64,000 nt of DNA, from NCBI GenBank assembly GCA_020055645.1, contig CM034547.1:47342409-47406408 (forward strand), written 5' to 3'. The translations under genes and the position numbers were made by a program. Origin of the DNA: Tomocerus qinae. Lineage: Eukaryota; Arthropoda; Collembola; Entomobryomorpha; Tomoceridae. The notes beneath the pieces were generated by a model. It was given only the letters and a program-made list of their open reading frames with translations. It was not told where the DNA came from and ran no database searches. Below, in pieces: positions 50,160-61,691 of this stretch. Within the stretch, counting starts at the first letter, position 1. Each line of letters starts with the position of its first letter.

Positions 50160-51850
50160 TAAAATAGTTCTCCGTTTTTTATCTGTTCAAAAACACAATC
50201 GCATTTAATACCTTATCACCTTAATGTTTGTATAGACAGATATGTCCTTAACATTGTCGCCCGTCTGTCGTATCGTATGTGGTACAGTTCATTGTGTAAC
50301 ACCATGCATGAATCTATATAGCCTCATGCTCACGCTTCATTTCAATACAAACCATGACGAGAGCTTGCATTGATGAACAAGTAATACAGAACGATAATAA
50401 TAATCTTCTAGGTACATTAGTATAAAAGACTCAACTAGTATTATAACTATTCCTATTTTTCATTTTCATTGTGTAAATCAGGCTGCTGGTGAAATAATTC
50501 AACCAGAGACTTTTATACCGTTGTGAGTTGAGGTTATTTAATTTGACATAGTGAAAACATGGGTTGTATTTCCAAAGGGTTTGTTAATGTAATTATATTA
50601 TGATAACTTTTATCAGGGATAGATAAATCAAATACACTTCCCTAACAATCACAATCTAGCAGTAACCGTTCATAACTCATTCAAATGATATTTTATCTGC
50701 ATCCCTTTACTAATTCTAAAATCATGCATGACTTATCTAGGTCCGCCGTTCGTGTACCGATGTCGTGTAGTATATACCATACCTATAGTATCTATAGTAC
50801 ACTGTATAAATAAGGTATACTATAATAAATCATCAAAGCTGTTATCTAAACCATCACTAAATAAAGAAAATGAATATCTCAGCTACGAAATAGTCTTTGT
50901 TTGTAATGAAAAAATACACCAGATAAATCGTCATATCGTACCGTAAAATGCATTTACCAATTTTGGATACCATACCTAACCTAACCTACACGCATTACTC
51001 AAAGCAGTTTATCTGATTTGTATAGTATATAATTTTATGCTTTCCGTCTATATTGTCTGTCCGTCCGTTTGTCCGAAAATGAGTTCGTTTAGTAGTATTT
51101 GAATCGTGTAGCTTATAAAGTGCATGAGAGAACTGAGAAAGGAAATATTTTCTCGGTACTTATTCTTCTTATGCTGAGAGTGTGTGACTTGTGAGCTGTG
51201 GGGTAATAGAAAAGTAATGTCATAATAGCAACATAGGCATTTTGTATATCTTTGTGAATCCGCGAAAAGAGACTATACCTTAAAAAGCACCAATTAAATG
51301 TTACTGAATTTGTGGTGATAGACAGATTGGGATTCTAAAAACAACAGAGCTACAATGCCATACATTTAGTTTTCCTATTACCCTTAATTCTACCTAATTT
51401 GACCAAGACAGATCATGGTACATCACATTAACACCGTGTGTGACTATACTGGAATGTGGCAATCTGGCAAGTCATAAATAATAAGTATATTATTGCAGGC
51501 TATAAGCAATGTAAACAAAGATTAATGAAACTAGGATGACTAGGATCTATAAGACTTGAGGATTTAAGAGTAAATATTTAATCGCAGATCTTTTGGAATT
51601 ATGAGTTACAAGACAGGAGTTCTTCATATTACTAAACATACCTGGAAATGGAAAAGATCAGCAGGACAGGAAGAGAATCCTATAATAATAATAGGGCTGC
51701 GACCGAGCAGTATCTTCGTGTGTAGAATAGTGTCAAAGTGTTACGCACCTGAAGGTGTAGAAAAGGGTTTTCTCGTTGGTCTATCAAATGATAATTTTGG
51801 AAGTCTAATAATTCAGTTTCTGATAAAAAAAATTTCGAAATTGCAATACG
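50160..51850. other. Upstream flank of BPNT1, no gene seen
   Basis: Presumed BPNT1 promoter and spacer. Short frames exist but none looks conserved. It contains a TCCGTCCG run at about 51,054-51,075 and a CCTAACCTAACCTA run near 50,980. Confidence 0.4.
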
Positions 51851-51859
51851 TTTCCTACT

Positions 51860-52450
51860 TCAGTCAGTGAGTGACACCTCCGAAAGAGCAAGGCGGCTGA
51901 ATCAAGCTTTATTTTGTCAGTAATCATCGAAAGCAATAAATTCACAAAGCAGAAAGGTGCACAACAGCACATAACAGAAAAGAAGGAATTGAAGATAATT
52001 GGCAGCAGATATACAGCAGGTGTTGTGATGATTTTAGAGTCAAACGAGAGATAAACGAATGCCCAATTGTCTCGGAGTGAAGAGAATAGTTATCAGTTTA
52101 TATTTACTTCGTAGAAAGGTGTGATGATGTGGTGAAAGCACAGTGAAAGTGGCAGAGCTACCAGCTGATAGTCAGGACAGACGTAAAGTTTATTGTGTGT
52201 TTTGTGTATACATTCAATTGTTTATGTATCTTGTTTTTATTACTACCCCATTCATTGTAGTCGTAGTGTCGTAGTGCATAGTGGTTACGTATCATGATGA
52301 TGAAGAGTGTAAAATAAATCACTGATTTCGTCTCCATTATATTGCTACGTGGAATTTGTTACTGTTTGTTCTGATTCAACAGAGATATAATACACCCATC
52401 AGGTGCTGCAACTTCATTCTTTTGGGGTATATAAACTTAACTTACGTTTG
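51860..52450 (+). promoter_or_regulatory. Possible SCYL1 promoter and 5' noncoding exon
   Basis: TTCAGTCAGT initiator-like words at about 51,860 precede a block with fewer AT runs, and a donor-like TTTG then GTAAGA follows near 52,448. An acceptor (ATTTTTTAG) at about 53,514 would open the exon carrying the SCYL1 start codon. Inference only; no frame is open. Confidence 0.2.
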
Positions 52451-52459
52451 GTAAGAGAT

Positions 52460-53510
52460 ATTTTAAAATATTTATGTAACGGAGGCTTACATACTACATA
52501 GGTTTAGACTACTTAATTGCCTTTGTATTGTTCATTTCTTACATTTTATACAGTAGACAGTAACAATGATCATATCATGGGTGAACTTAAAATTGTGTGA
52601 TGTAGAATTATATACGTAGTATTTACAGTTTCAAACGTAATAGCGTATGTCTAAAAATACTGAAAAATGGAAATTGAGAACGTACAGTACGTACGTTCTC
52701 AATATTTCTACGTATTTTGTCTTAAGCCAAATACACAGATCGTTTAATTATTTGATAACAATGGCCATTTTACACTTAGTGCAATAGCTATGTAAATGTT
52801 ACACGGTACTTTGTATTTGTGATGTCTTGTTTTATCTGTGTACTACTACGTACAAGTTTTACGTTGCACTTATGTATGCTATGATATGAAGGCTATGATG
52901 CTATCTTTACAAATATATTATTTAACATTGTGATTTATAGGTCTGGTTTATTGTATGTATTGTAACATGAATGTATTTAGTCGTCGTGTCACTAAAATAC
53001 TTTTAATTGAGCATTTCACAAACTTGACACTTGAGCGCAGGATTGGTTTAGAAGTGGAATTTGTGAAATCTACCGATCGGCGATCCTTGTCTCATTCACT
53101 TCTTCGTTTGTATAATTTAACTTTATCTAATTTATTAAGTTATATGTACATTCTATAAATTATGTTTGGGATATTAGTTCCATACAAAACACCTTCGTTA
53201 AAATGTTATTTGTAATGCTTTTGACTTCATTTATAAATTACGGACACACACTCTACACAGTATTCAGAATGCAATACAAGGTTTTCTGTGATATGCAAAT
53301 TACGCAAGTACCTGCTTAGGCTTTACTTATGTTCACTTTTAGAAAGTTCTTTTACACAAATTGCACTGTACACAACGAGAGTATTTAATTTAGTAGATAC
53401 TTAGACTCGTAATAAGTGAATGCTAAGCTAAGATAGTTAAGCAATTATTGACGCAGTATTTAATTTAATTAATTATATTTAAACTAATTAATTCTTGTCT
53501 CGTTATTTTT
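52460..53510. other. Noncoding stretch upstream of SCYL1
   Basis: No exon-like frame. It holds a perfect 13-bp inverted repeat (ATTGAGAACGTAC, 52,673-52,685, and its complement 52,691-52,703) with a 5-bp loop. It may be the first intron of SCYL1. Confidence 0.35.
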
Positions 53511-53689
53511 TAGGTAAATGTGCATTGCGTCCATCCTCACATTGATACATTTTCTGAAAAGTTTGACATGGTGATTGTGGGCATATTGCATATACTCTCA
53601 AAGTGCAAAAGTACTATAATAGTATTGTAGGAAGCGGAATCAGAAGACACAGAAACTTAACATTGACATTATTGAACTTGTGATACAAA

Positions 53690-56600
53690 ATGTGGTCCTT
53701 TTTTTCTCGTGATGCAACGAAAGATTTTCCGTATGAAATCGGAGAGCCATTTAAATATGAATCAGACAGGTTATACTGGAAGCTCCACAAAGGAAAAAAG
53801 AAGGTAAGTTTAGTACATTATATTAAAAGATAGCATATATATGGAGTTATATTTCTCAACAAATTGTTAAATTTTGCAGGGAAGTACCGACGAAGTAACA
53901 ATATTCATTTTGGACAGTAAAAATGCTACTCCAGCCGAAATAGAAGCTGCTAAATCTGCTGTAAAACGTTTAAAAACTCTAAGACATCCGAATATCTTGA
54001 CTTTTTTGGACAGTGTTGAGGTGAAAATGAGTAATTTAGTACCCATTATAATGTTATTAAAAAATGACACTGGCGACTGGCGCTCAACATTACTGATTTA
54101 ATATTCTGTATTTGGTTGAAAATAGTCTGACAAAGCCATTTACCTTGCTACGGAATACGTGGAACCACTTGGAATGCATCTAGAAAAGAAAGAAAACCCC
54201 CAAGGAGATCTCTCTGTATCGTGGGGACTATTTCAAGTCACTGTGAGTTATATACATAATGTGTACTGTCTATGTATGTGCTTTAGTTATAAATATGGTT
54301 TTAATAAGCGTTACTTTTTCAGAGAGCATTAAGTTTCTTGATAAATGATGGCAACCTCAGACACAACAATGTACATATGGGATCAGTGTTTGTTAACACA
54401 GCTGGAGAATGGAAACTAGGAGGTGTGGATTTTGTCAGTGCAAACGAAGCGTCGCCTGTGATCGGCAAATTACCATCCATATTAAATCAATTGGATCCAC
54501 CAGAAGTTCAAAGCGGAAGTAAAGGTGCCACTAAATGGAGTACGGATTCCTGGGGTTTAGGCTCTTTAATCTGGGAAGTTTTCAACGGTCCTATACACAA
54601 TACAGCGTGTTTAGGCCAAATGGAAAAAATTCCAAAATCTTTATCTACTACATACAAGGAATTAGTAAGCTCTAACTCGTCTACTCGCCCGAATCCCGCT
54701 GATGTTATTGTACGAGGAAGAAGACATGGGGGATTCTACAAAAATGATTTAGTTGACGCATTACTGTTTCTTGAAGAAATTCAAATTAAGGAACAGAGTG
54801 AGAAAACAAGATTTTTTACAGGATTGCCCACAGTACTGGACAAGTTTCCCGAAGATATATGCCGCCATAAAATATTACCACAACTTATCAATGCCTTTGA
54901 GTTTGGAAATGCAGGTTCTTCAGTTTTGTCCCCGTTGTTTAAGTTAGGTAAACTTCTTGACGAGCCAGAATATCAAGCAAAAATTGTTCCATGTGTTGTC
55001 AAATTATTTTCGTCCACTGACCGAGCTACTCGTGTTAGACTTTTGCAACAGTTAGAACATTTTGCAGACCATCTGCAGCCCATCACTGTAAATGACAAGA
55101 TATTTCCTAATATAATCACTGGGTTTTTGGACACTAATCCTACAGTTAGGGAACAAACTGTAAAGGTAGGCACAATTATTAAACATGGATTTAGGTAGAT
55201 ATATGTAACAGACATGAGTTTAGTAATTTTTAATTCTTATTCTTTTAAGGCAATGCTGTTTTTAGCCCCCAAGCTGAACTACAACAATTTAAATGTTGAA
55301 TTGCTCAAGCACTTTGCCCGTTTGCAGATAAAAGATGATCAAGTAAGATTATTATCAGTTTCAGCTTTACCTGGTAATACAACGTGATAAAGTTATTAAT
55401 TTGTGCCAGGAGCACTAATGTTTTTGAAATATTTTTCCGTTAGGGAGGAATCCGTACCAATACAACAATTTGCCTTGGCAAAATTACGTGCTATTTAAAT
55501 CCACAAACTAGAAGAAAAGTTCTTATTCCTGCATTCACTCGAGTATTCCAGGATACATTTCCCCAAGCAAAAATAGCAGGTATAGTTTAACGGTTTAACT
55601 AACTAATACATAAGTATGACCACTTAACAAGTTTAATTATAAATTATAATGTTAACCTTTTGGCAATTTATCCTTGTTTTCAAATCCATTATCAATGTTA
55701 TTATAGGAATATTGGCTTTAGCGGCAACTCAGCAATATTATCTGATTTCTGAAATTTCCACTAAAGTCCTTCCTGCATTGTGCTCTTTAACATGTGATAG
55801 CGACAAATCAGTTAGAGAAAACGCTTTCAAAACCATTAAAGGATTTCTTGGGAAGTTAGAAAAAGTTTCTGAAGATCCTTCACTTAAGGAAAAGTTTGGT
55901 TAGTCTTAGTCTTATTTAAGCTATATACTTTCATTAAAGCAAAAATAAATGTGACTGAAGTAGAAATAAACCTATGCATTATTTATATGTTATAGAAGCT
56001 GATGTTGACGCAAGTACCCCATCGGTGGCTGATGCTGGTAAGAAAATCAGTGTGTAGTGTAAGCGATAAAAAATGTGCTGTTTCTAAAAGAGGTTACCAA
56101 TTGATTTTGTCGTCCTGGTTTAGCATCTACCTGGGCCGGTTGGGCTGTGTCAGCCCTAGCATCTAAATTCCATAGAAGTCAATCCCAGCAATCATCATTA
56201 AATCAAGTCATCCAAGGGGCTCCTGTGGCTCGCTCAAAAGGAAGATATCCTTTTGGAAACCAGTCTAGTAGCAGTACTTCTACAACAACTTCAAGCATTC
56301 CGTCGACACCCTCCGGTGATAGGGATATTCTGCAGCCCACTGCAGAAGGACAGGAGTCTACCACAGATTACGATGATGACTGGGAAAATGAAGATTGGGG
56401 AAGCATTGATGCCGAAGAAAATTCTCAAAGTAGGCCTCCTACCAATTCGAACAAAAGCGAAAACTTGGGTTTCACTGCGTCTAGTAGCTCAGGTTCAAAT
56501 GCGAATCCCCGAAATGCAAATAGCCGACCAGCTGATGTTGATGGCTGGGATAGCTGGGCAATTGAGGAAACTGTAAGAACAATAGTTTTGGAAAATAATC

Positions 56601-57224
56601 ACTTTAAAATCTACGTTGTTACTCGAAATCTTGATATAATAAATATTAATGACGAAACTGCTTGTTTTGCTTCTAGGATGAAAGGGATGGATGGGGTACA
56701 AATGATTTTATTGCAGATGGAAGGTCGGATTTAAAAGCTACCCCTCCAAACGATTGGGAAAACGCTCAAAACTCAAAATCTCACATAAATCAAGAAGAAC
56801 TGTTTGCTTCATTAGTCTCTAGCAATAAAGTTAGTTTTGATTTTAATTATTTAGACTTATAGTGCTTAACTGTATGTATGATAATTTGTGAAGTTAGTTA
56901 GAAAATGATTTCATTTTGATTTAAATGTATTCTAGCATTGCTAAGCTTACTATTATTTCAAGAACGGATATTTTATGTTTCCTCTAAAATGAAGTGTTCA
57001 ATTTGTAGGATTCCCTTTTACAAAATCATAATAGCATGAATTCCGACTGGGGAAGCACGGACACAGATATAATTACCACCGTAAGTTCGCCAACTACCGA
57101 TCCTGTCAAAATGGAGGAAATGAGGAAAAGACGCGAGGAAAGAAAACTACATAGGCAGAAAGAATTAGAAACTAAAAAATCAACTAAAGCCGGACCTATG
57201 AAACTTGGAGCTAAAAAAATTTGA
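53690..57224 (+). CDS. SCYL1: SCY1-like pseudokinase 1 (N-terminal kinase-like protein)
   Basis: Eleven exons: 53690-53803, 53880-54020, 54126-54242, 54323-55165, 55250-55342, 55444-55579, 55707-55898, 55996-56037, 56124-56572, 56677-56829 and 57009-57224; 2496 nt, 831 residues. SCYL1 acts at the cis-Golgi in COPI-mediated retrograde traffic. The kinase-like domain (residues about 1-320) starts [20 protein letters not shown] and is catalytically degenerate: the HRD position reads [10 protein letters not shown] and the DFG position GGVDF. HEAT repeats follow ([48 protein letters not shown]). Then come an acidic, Trp-containing linker ([10 protein letters not shown]) and a charged C-terminal coiled-coil ending [10 protein letters not shown]. 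Human SCYL1 ends RKLD, a coatomer-binding motif; the last residues differ here. Poly(A) signal at 57,287. Confidence 0.95.
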
Positions 57225-57286
57225 CTAACTTCTTTAGAATGATTGCCTTTTTATTAACTTTGTTTACATGATTTTCATTGACAAAA

Positions 57287-57292
57287 AATAAA
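57287..57292 (+). terminator. Poly(A) signal of SCYL1
   Basis: AATAAA 63 bp past the SCYL1 stop. A minus-strand AATAAA (TTTATT at about 57,249-57,254) that would serve GNPNAT1 lies even closer to the SCYL1 stop, so the two 3' ends probably overlap. Confidence 0.55.
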
Positions 57293-57393
57293 CTTGTTCA
57301 GACAGCTTGTGTATTCGATGATAATGTATAAATAATAATTAATACAAGTATAAATACCCTGTGCGAAATTTGAATAAAATTCAAATTCACTTC

Positions 57394-58543
57394 TTACAAC
57401 CGAACTGTCATGAAGTTACCGTTTGACGCTTCTTTTACGTATCCAAGACTTTCGTAAAATGGAATCATTTGATCACGACAATCCAATGTGATTTTGTAGC
57501 ATCCTAAATGTTTCGCCAAAAGAGTAATTACTGTCAACAACCTATAGCAAAGAAAAAGAAAGTTACATTAGGTCAAATAATTGTAAGTGCATTGCATGCT
57601 CATGAATTTGGCAGGCGTATTTTTAACTTACAGTTTCCCCAATTGCTTGCCTCTGTGCTGGTCGCTTACTACAACGTCTTCAACCCGCCCTCTCTATAAA
57701 ACAACGGTTATGCCCTCATTAGTGATCTCCAGTAAGTAAATAAAATGTAAGTTTCTTAATACAACATATAATTGGTTCTTGATTAACTAACAATAATTGT
57801 TGTATAAGGTTTAACGTAACAAAAAGCCATATTAAGCATACTTTGGCACAACCGCGAATAAATTTTTGTTCAACGAGAAGTGTAGCGGTACCAATAACTT
57901 CTCCCGTATTGGCATCTTCAACCACAGTGATGTAATAAGTGTTCGGAGTTTCTTTCATTTTTTGAAAAGTTTCTGAAAACAGTAAAATAAGCAAAGTACA
58001 GTTTAGAACGCAACTGTACCATGAATAGTTTAAAGAGGCTTTTATTGTTCTAAATGGTTATTTTCACTTAGCAAAGTATCTTACGGAGGAATTGTTCCTT
58101 TGAGACTTCACCGGCTTCGGTTAGTTGAGAGAGTAGATTCATATAGCCTAAAAGAATTATTACAGGTTAAAATAATATAAATTGTAGCAATTTGGAAACA
58201 GTATATGAGGTAATATTTAATAGCTTAGTATTATTATCATCGGAAATGCTGATACTGAATAACTGACCATTGTCATAATCGGATCTTTTCAACGGTCTGA
58301 GACACAAAGACTCTCCAGGATTATCGACCGAAATTTTCGGTTCAAAAGATACTTTTGGCCAGTCATTAAGTTTGATTTCCGTTAGTAGACCAGAGTCGTA
58401 TAGTAGGTTATCCCAAGGACTTATAGCTCCACGGCATTCCTATTTATGAAATACATATAAAACCTTAGATCATGTTCTATTATAATATGTTATAGTTAAA
58501 TAAGAATAGTGCGACATTATTTATAAAATTATAGAATTACCAT
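57394..58543 (-). CDS. GNPNAT1: Glucosamine 6-phosphate N-acetyltransferase
   Basis: Exons on the minus strand: a start codon at 58543-58541, then 58439-58268, 58147-58085, 57972-57842, 57693-57632 and 57541-57394; 579 nt, 192 residues. The enzyme acetylates glucosamine 6-phosphate with acetyl-CoA, a step towards UDP-GlcNAc, which feeds chitin synthesis in arthropods as well as glycosylation. The GNAT fold is clear: YYITVVEDANTGEVIGTATL, VEDVVVSDQHRGKQLGKLLL (the RGKQLGK acetyl-CoA pyrophosphate loop) and CYKITLDC, followed by FYESLGY. Length matches the human enzyme (184). The N-terminus is the uncertain part: the only in-frame ATG is the last codon of the first exon, directly at the donor. 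An earlier, separate first exon cannot be excluded. Confidence 0.9.
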
Positions 58544-58559
58544 TTCATATAATGTGTTG

Positions 58560-61250
58560 TCGGTATCTCTACTCTTTGTTATAGGATCACGTTAGGATTC
58601 AACCAATCAGTTAAATTCTCCTTTAATTAGTTACGTTTAGTAATTATGGCAGTACAGGAAGGTTCTTAGTCCCCGTTTTTATCTGCTTACATGCTATAAA
58701 TTTAAGCAAAAAAATTATGTTACTACTTTAGTTCTGTCATTGATTGGATTGGGAACATTATTATATAATAAATGCATAAAATGTACAGATGGACAGATGG
58801 TCACCTTCGTCAATATCATATCAGTCGTCTGATTTGCTGTATGACACAATGACACAGTTGGTAGGGTCGTGCCGGTAAGCGCTAAACAATTTAATTTCTG
58901 CGGTTCGTTCCGAAGATAAAGACAGTTATCTGCAGATTACAAAAAAATAATTTTTAAATTCATTTCCTACGTGAAAGAAGATAAGAATCATCAATTACGA
59001 TTAGGTGTCTAAATGAAGTACAAACAGACACTGACATCATTCTGATGATTTGCATTCCAATTTTATACTGTTGATTTACAATTTAATACATTAAAGCATC
59101 CAGCGTGCTTCCCATAATTATAACTATTATAAGCATAGATAAATTAAGGTGACCTATCTTCTGACCGTCATCAGTTAAACATGAGTGTGGATTCATGAAT
59201 GTGGGCTTTAAGTATTTCGCATTTCTGGTAGCCAAAAGCCAATATGAAAATAGAAATGAAACTTTCTTGAAACGTATTTCATATAGGTATGTAGAAACAA
59301 ATCGAATACAAGAAAGTTATGATTAAGATACCTTTACGCTTCGCTCTCTGCTCAAGTTCAATTCAACTTTTTAAGCTTTTCTTTCACTCATTGTTGAATC
59401 AATCATAATCATAATCCTTCTAACTAGATAGTATAAATAAAGTATCGTTGATAGATTCGTTTATAGTTCGATGATATCCAAGTAAATGATATTAGCTATT
59501 TTGCTGAACTGTCCAATGTCTAACTTGATCAGAGATATGCAATATGTCTGTCTACAGCTGTAAGACCTTCCCAAATGACATGCCGTGTGGGCAGTAATTC
59601 TAATCTAATACTTTTGTTAAGTAAGTATACAATTCATTTTGTCTCACACTCAATTTGCAATATTGCAATTGTAAATGACAAATCTAAGCACTTAACTTAC
59701 CGAAGTGAAGTACAGAGCCAGAGCCTCGAATATATTTTGACAGTTTGTCTCGGCACATACGGAAGAGTGAGTGGCACTGTTACCAATTACCAGTGCCACT
59801 ACTACCAGACATTATGCCGATTATATACCGGACAGAGAACAAAACTTACTTACAAACTTGCTTACAATACAGATGCACCTTGCAAGTTACAAGTACTACT
59901 AGTACAATATAACTTTGATGTTCAACTTTTACAGTTGTACACATATATGTATACATATTGTTCATTCGTATTGGCATAAGGAAATGGTAGGCAGATAGCC
60001 TAACGGTTCTAACCAATTGCTTAATATAACGTGAAATGTACCTTGAGCTTTTATCCTATTACTAGTGGCATAGGTGAAGTTATTTCATGTACATTCTACT
60101 TACGATACAATTAGTTAATTAACAAGTCTAGACTGTAGCTATATTATAAGGGTCTAGTCTATATATCTATGGTTTACTTGGGCTAACTTTAACATTAATC
60201 TGTACTTCTATTTCAAGTTTATTGGATATTATGAAACATGAGACGAACGAGACATTAAATACCTACACTAATACATATACCATGCCCAACCAATAAATTC
60301 CTTGTAGTATTCCCATTGCTGCATAATTATTTTAGTCGCTGCACTAACGTCCTAACATGCGTGTACTGTACATCTGTAAATGTATAAATGTATAATAGCA
60401 CAAAGCACAAATGTTTTGTTATAATTGCTATTACCCTACCACTCACTCCACAGTCCACAACATGTACAAGAATCCGGTGTGAGACATTTAAATTCTTGGT
60501 GGAAATTAGGTTCATAATATTATAAGCTTTATATCATCAATGAGTATAATAAGCATAAAAGCATTATCAATCTTAATACCAAGTTAACAAGTTATTCTAC
60601 TTGTTAGACTGCGATATACTTCGATTCGAATCCAGTTGGAAAATATGTACTTGTAACCGTTGTAATTTTAGAGTTTGAGTTGTCAATGTCAGTGTCGACT
60701 CTGTCGACTGTCACAAAGTCACACAACACAACAACGACACCTGACTAAACTCCACAGCCAGCAAAATTATGTCGACCAAAAGATGTTTACCAAGTCACAA
60801 TGCCCCAGTTTCGATTTTATATAGATTATTACATTATATTTGTGGACTCTTCAATTCAAGTTCACTATAATCAATCATTAATCATCTATTGATCCGACGG
60901 AGTTGATATTTATTTTGTATTGATGGTATATTTTATGGGTACAGAGTACAGAACTAAGCAATCAAGGCAATACAAAAGTGTCTCAGTACAAAAGAAATGT
61001 TATCACACTATGTACATGCACCTGATTTGATATGGACCTATGTCTATGCTATATACCCTTTTGTATTATGTGAGCGGATTGTTGTTGTGTTTGTGTGATG
61101 TTTTCTGTGTTCCACTACTCCACTCTTCCCTGCCATGCCTGTGCTTGAATTTGTAGTTTTGCAATGTAACATGTAGCTTTTGCTTGAATCAAATTCTCGA
61201 GCGAATGATTCCAGAAAGCGCGATAGTTAATTTTATTTAGAGGTAGGTTG
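58560..61250. other. Divergent intergenic region between GNPNAT1 and CRLS1
   Basis: No supported gene in about 2.7 kb. The longest frame (about 59,575-59,979 on +) has no recognisable domain, biased composition or splice context and is treated as chance. Promoters of both divergent genes must lie here. Confidence 0.4.
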
Positions 61251-61321
61251 AATTAAATTTTTGTTTTGAAAACTAAAAACTAGTTTAGTTTAGTTTAAAG
61301 AGAAAGTGATAGTGAAAATAA

Positions 61322-61689
61322 ATGAGAAATGTTCTGAAGAAACTTAGCCGCAACAGTACATCAGTAGCACATAAGGTTAGGTGATCAGTTTTTTGTAACT
61401 AAAACATTTTTGTTCGTGAAATCAAATATTCAAAAATGAATATTTAAATATAGTCTCCATTCATCTTTCTTTGTTTATTAGATCGATATTCGGTGTTTTG
61501 AAGATATGATTATGATTCATGATTTACAATTTGGAAGTTCTGTTAATGTCGCCTTTTAAATTGAAAATTGTCATTGTAATGTTGAATGTAAATATTGAAT
61601 ATAGAAAGTGTATATATAATTTTTTTTTCGTTTGTTTCATTATTCTAATGATTGTTTTGTTGCTTTTGTAGGAAATTAAAATCCTTTGA
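61322..61689 (+). promoter_or_regulatory. Upstream ORF in the spliced CRLS1 leader
   Basis: A noncoding first exon appears to end at 61,375 (ATAAG then GTTAGG) and joins 61,672 (TTTTGTAG acceptor). Across this junction an ATG at 61,322 opens a 23-codon frame (61322-61375 plus 61672-61689) that stops with TGA two bases before the main start codon. The predicted peptide is basic (MRNVLKKLSRNS at its start). It could limit or couple translation of CRLS1. Confidence 0.4.
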
Positions 61690-61691
61690 AG

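Noticed and set aside
51601-51870. 89-residue frame upstream of SCYL1
   Set aside because: No homology recognised and no promoter, splice or poly(A) context.
59575-59979. 134-residue frame on the plus strand
   Set aside because: No domain, no splice context, and codon content like the surrounding AT-rich spacer; judged a chance ORF.
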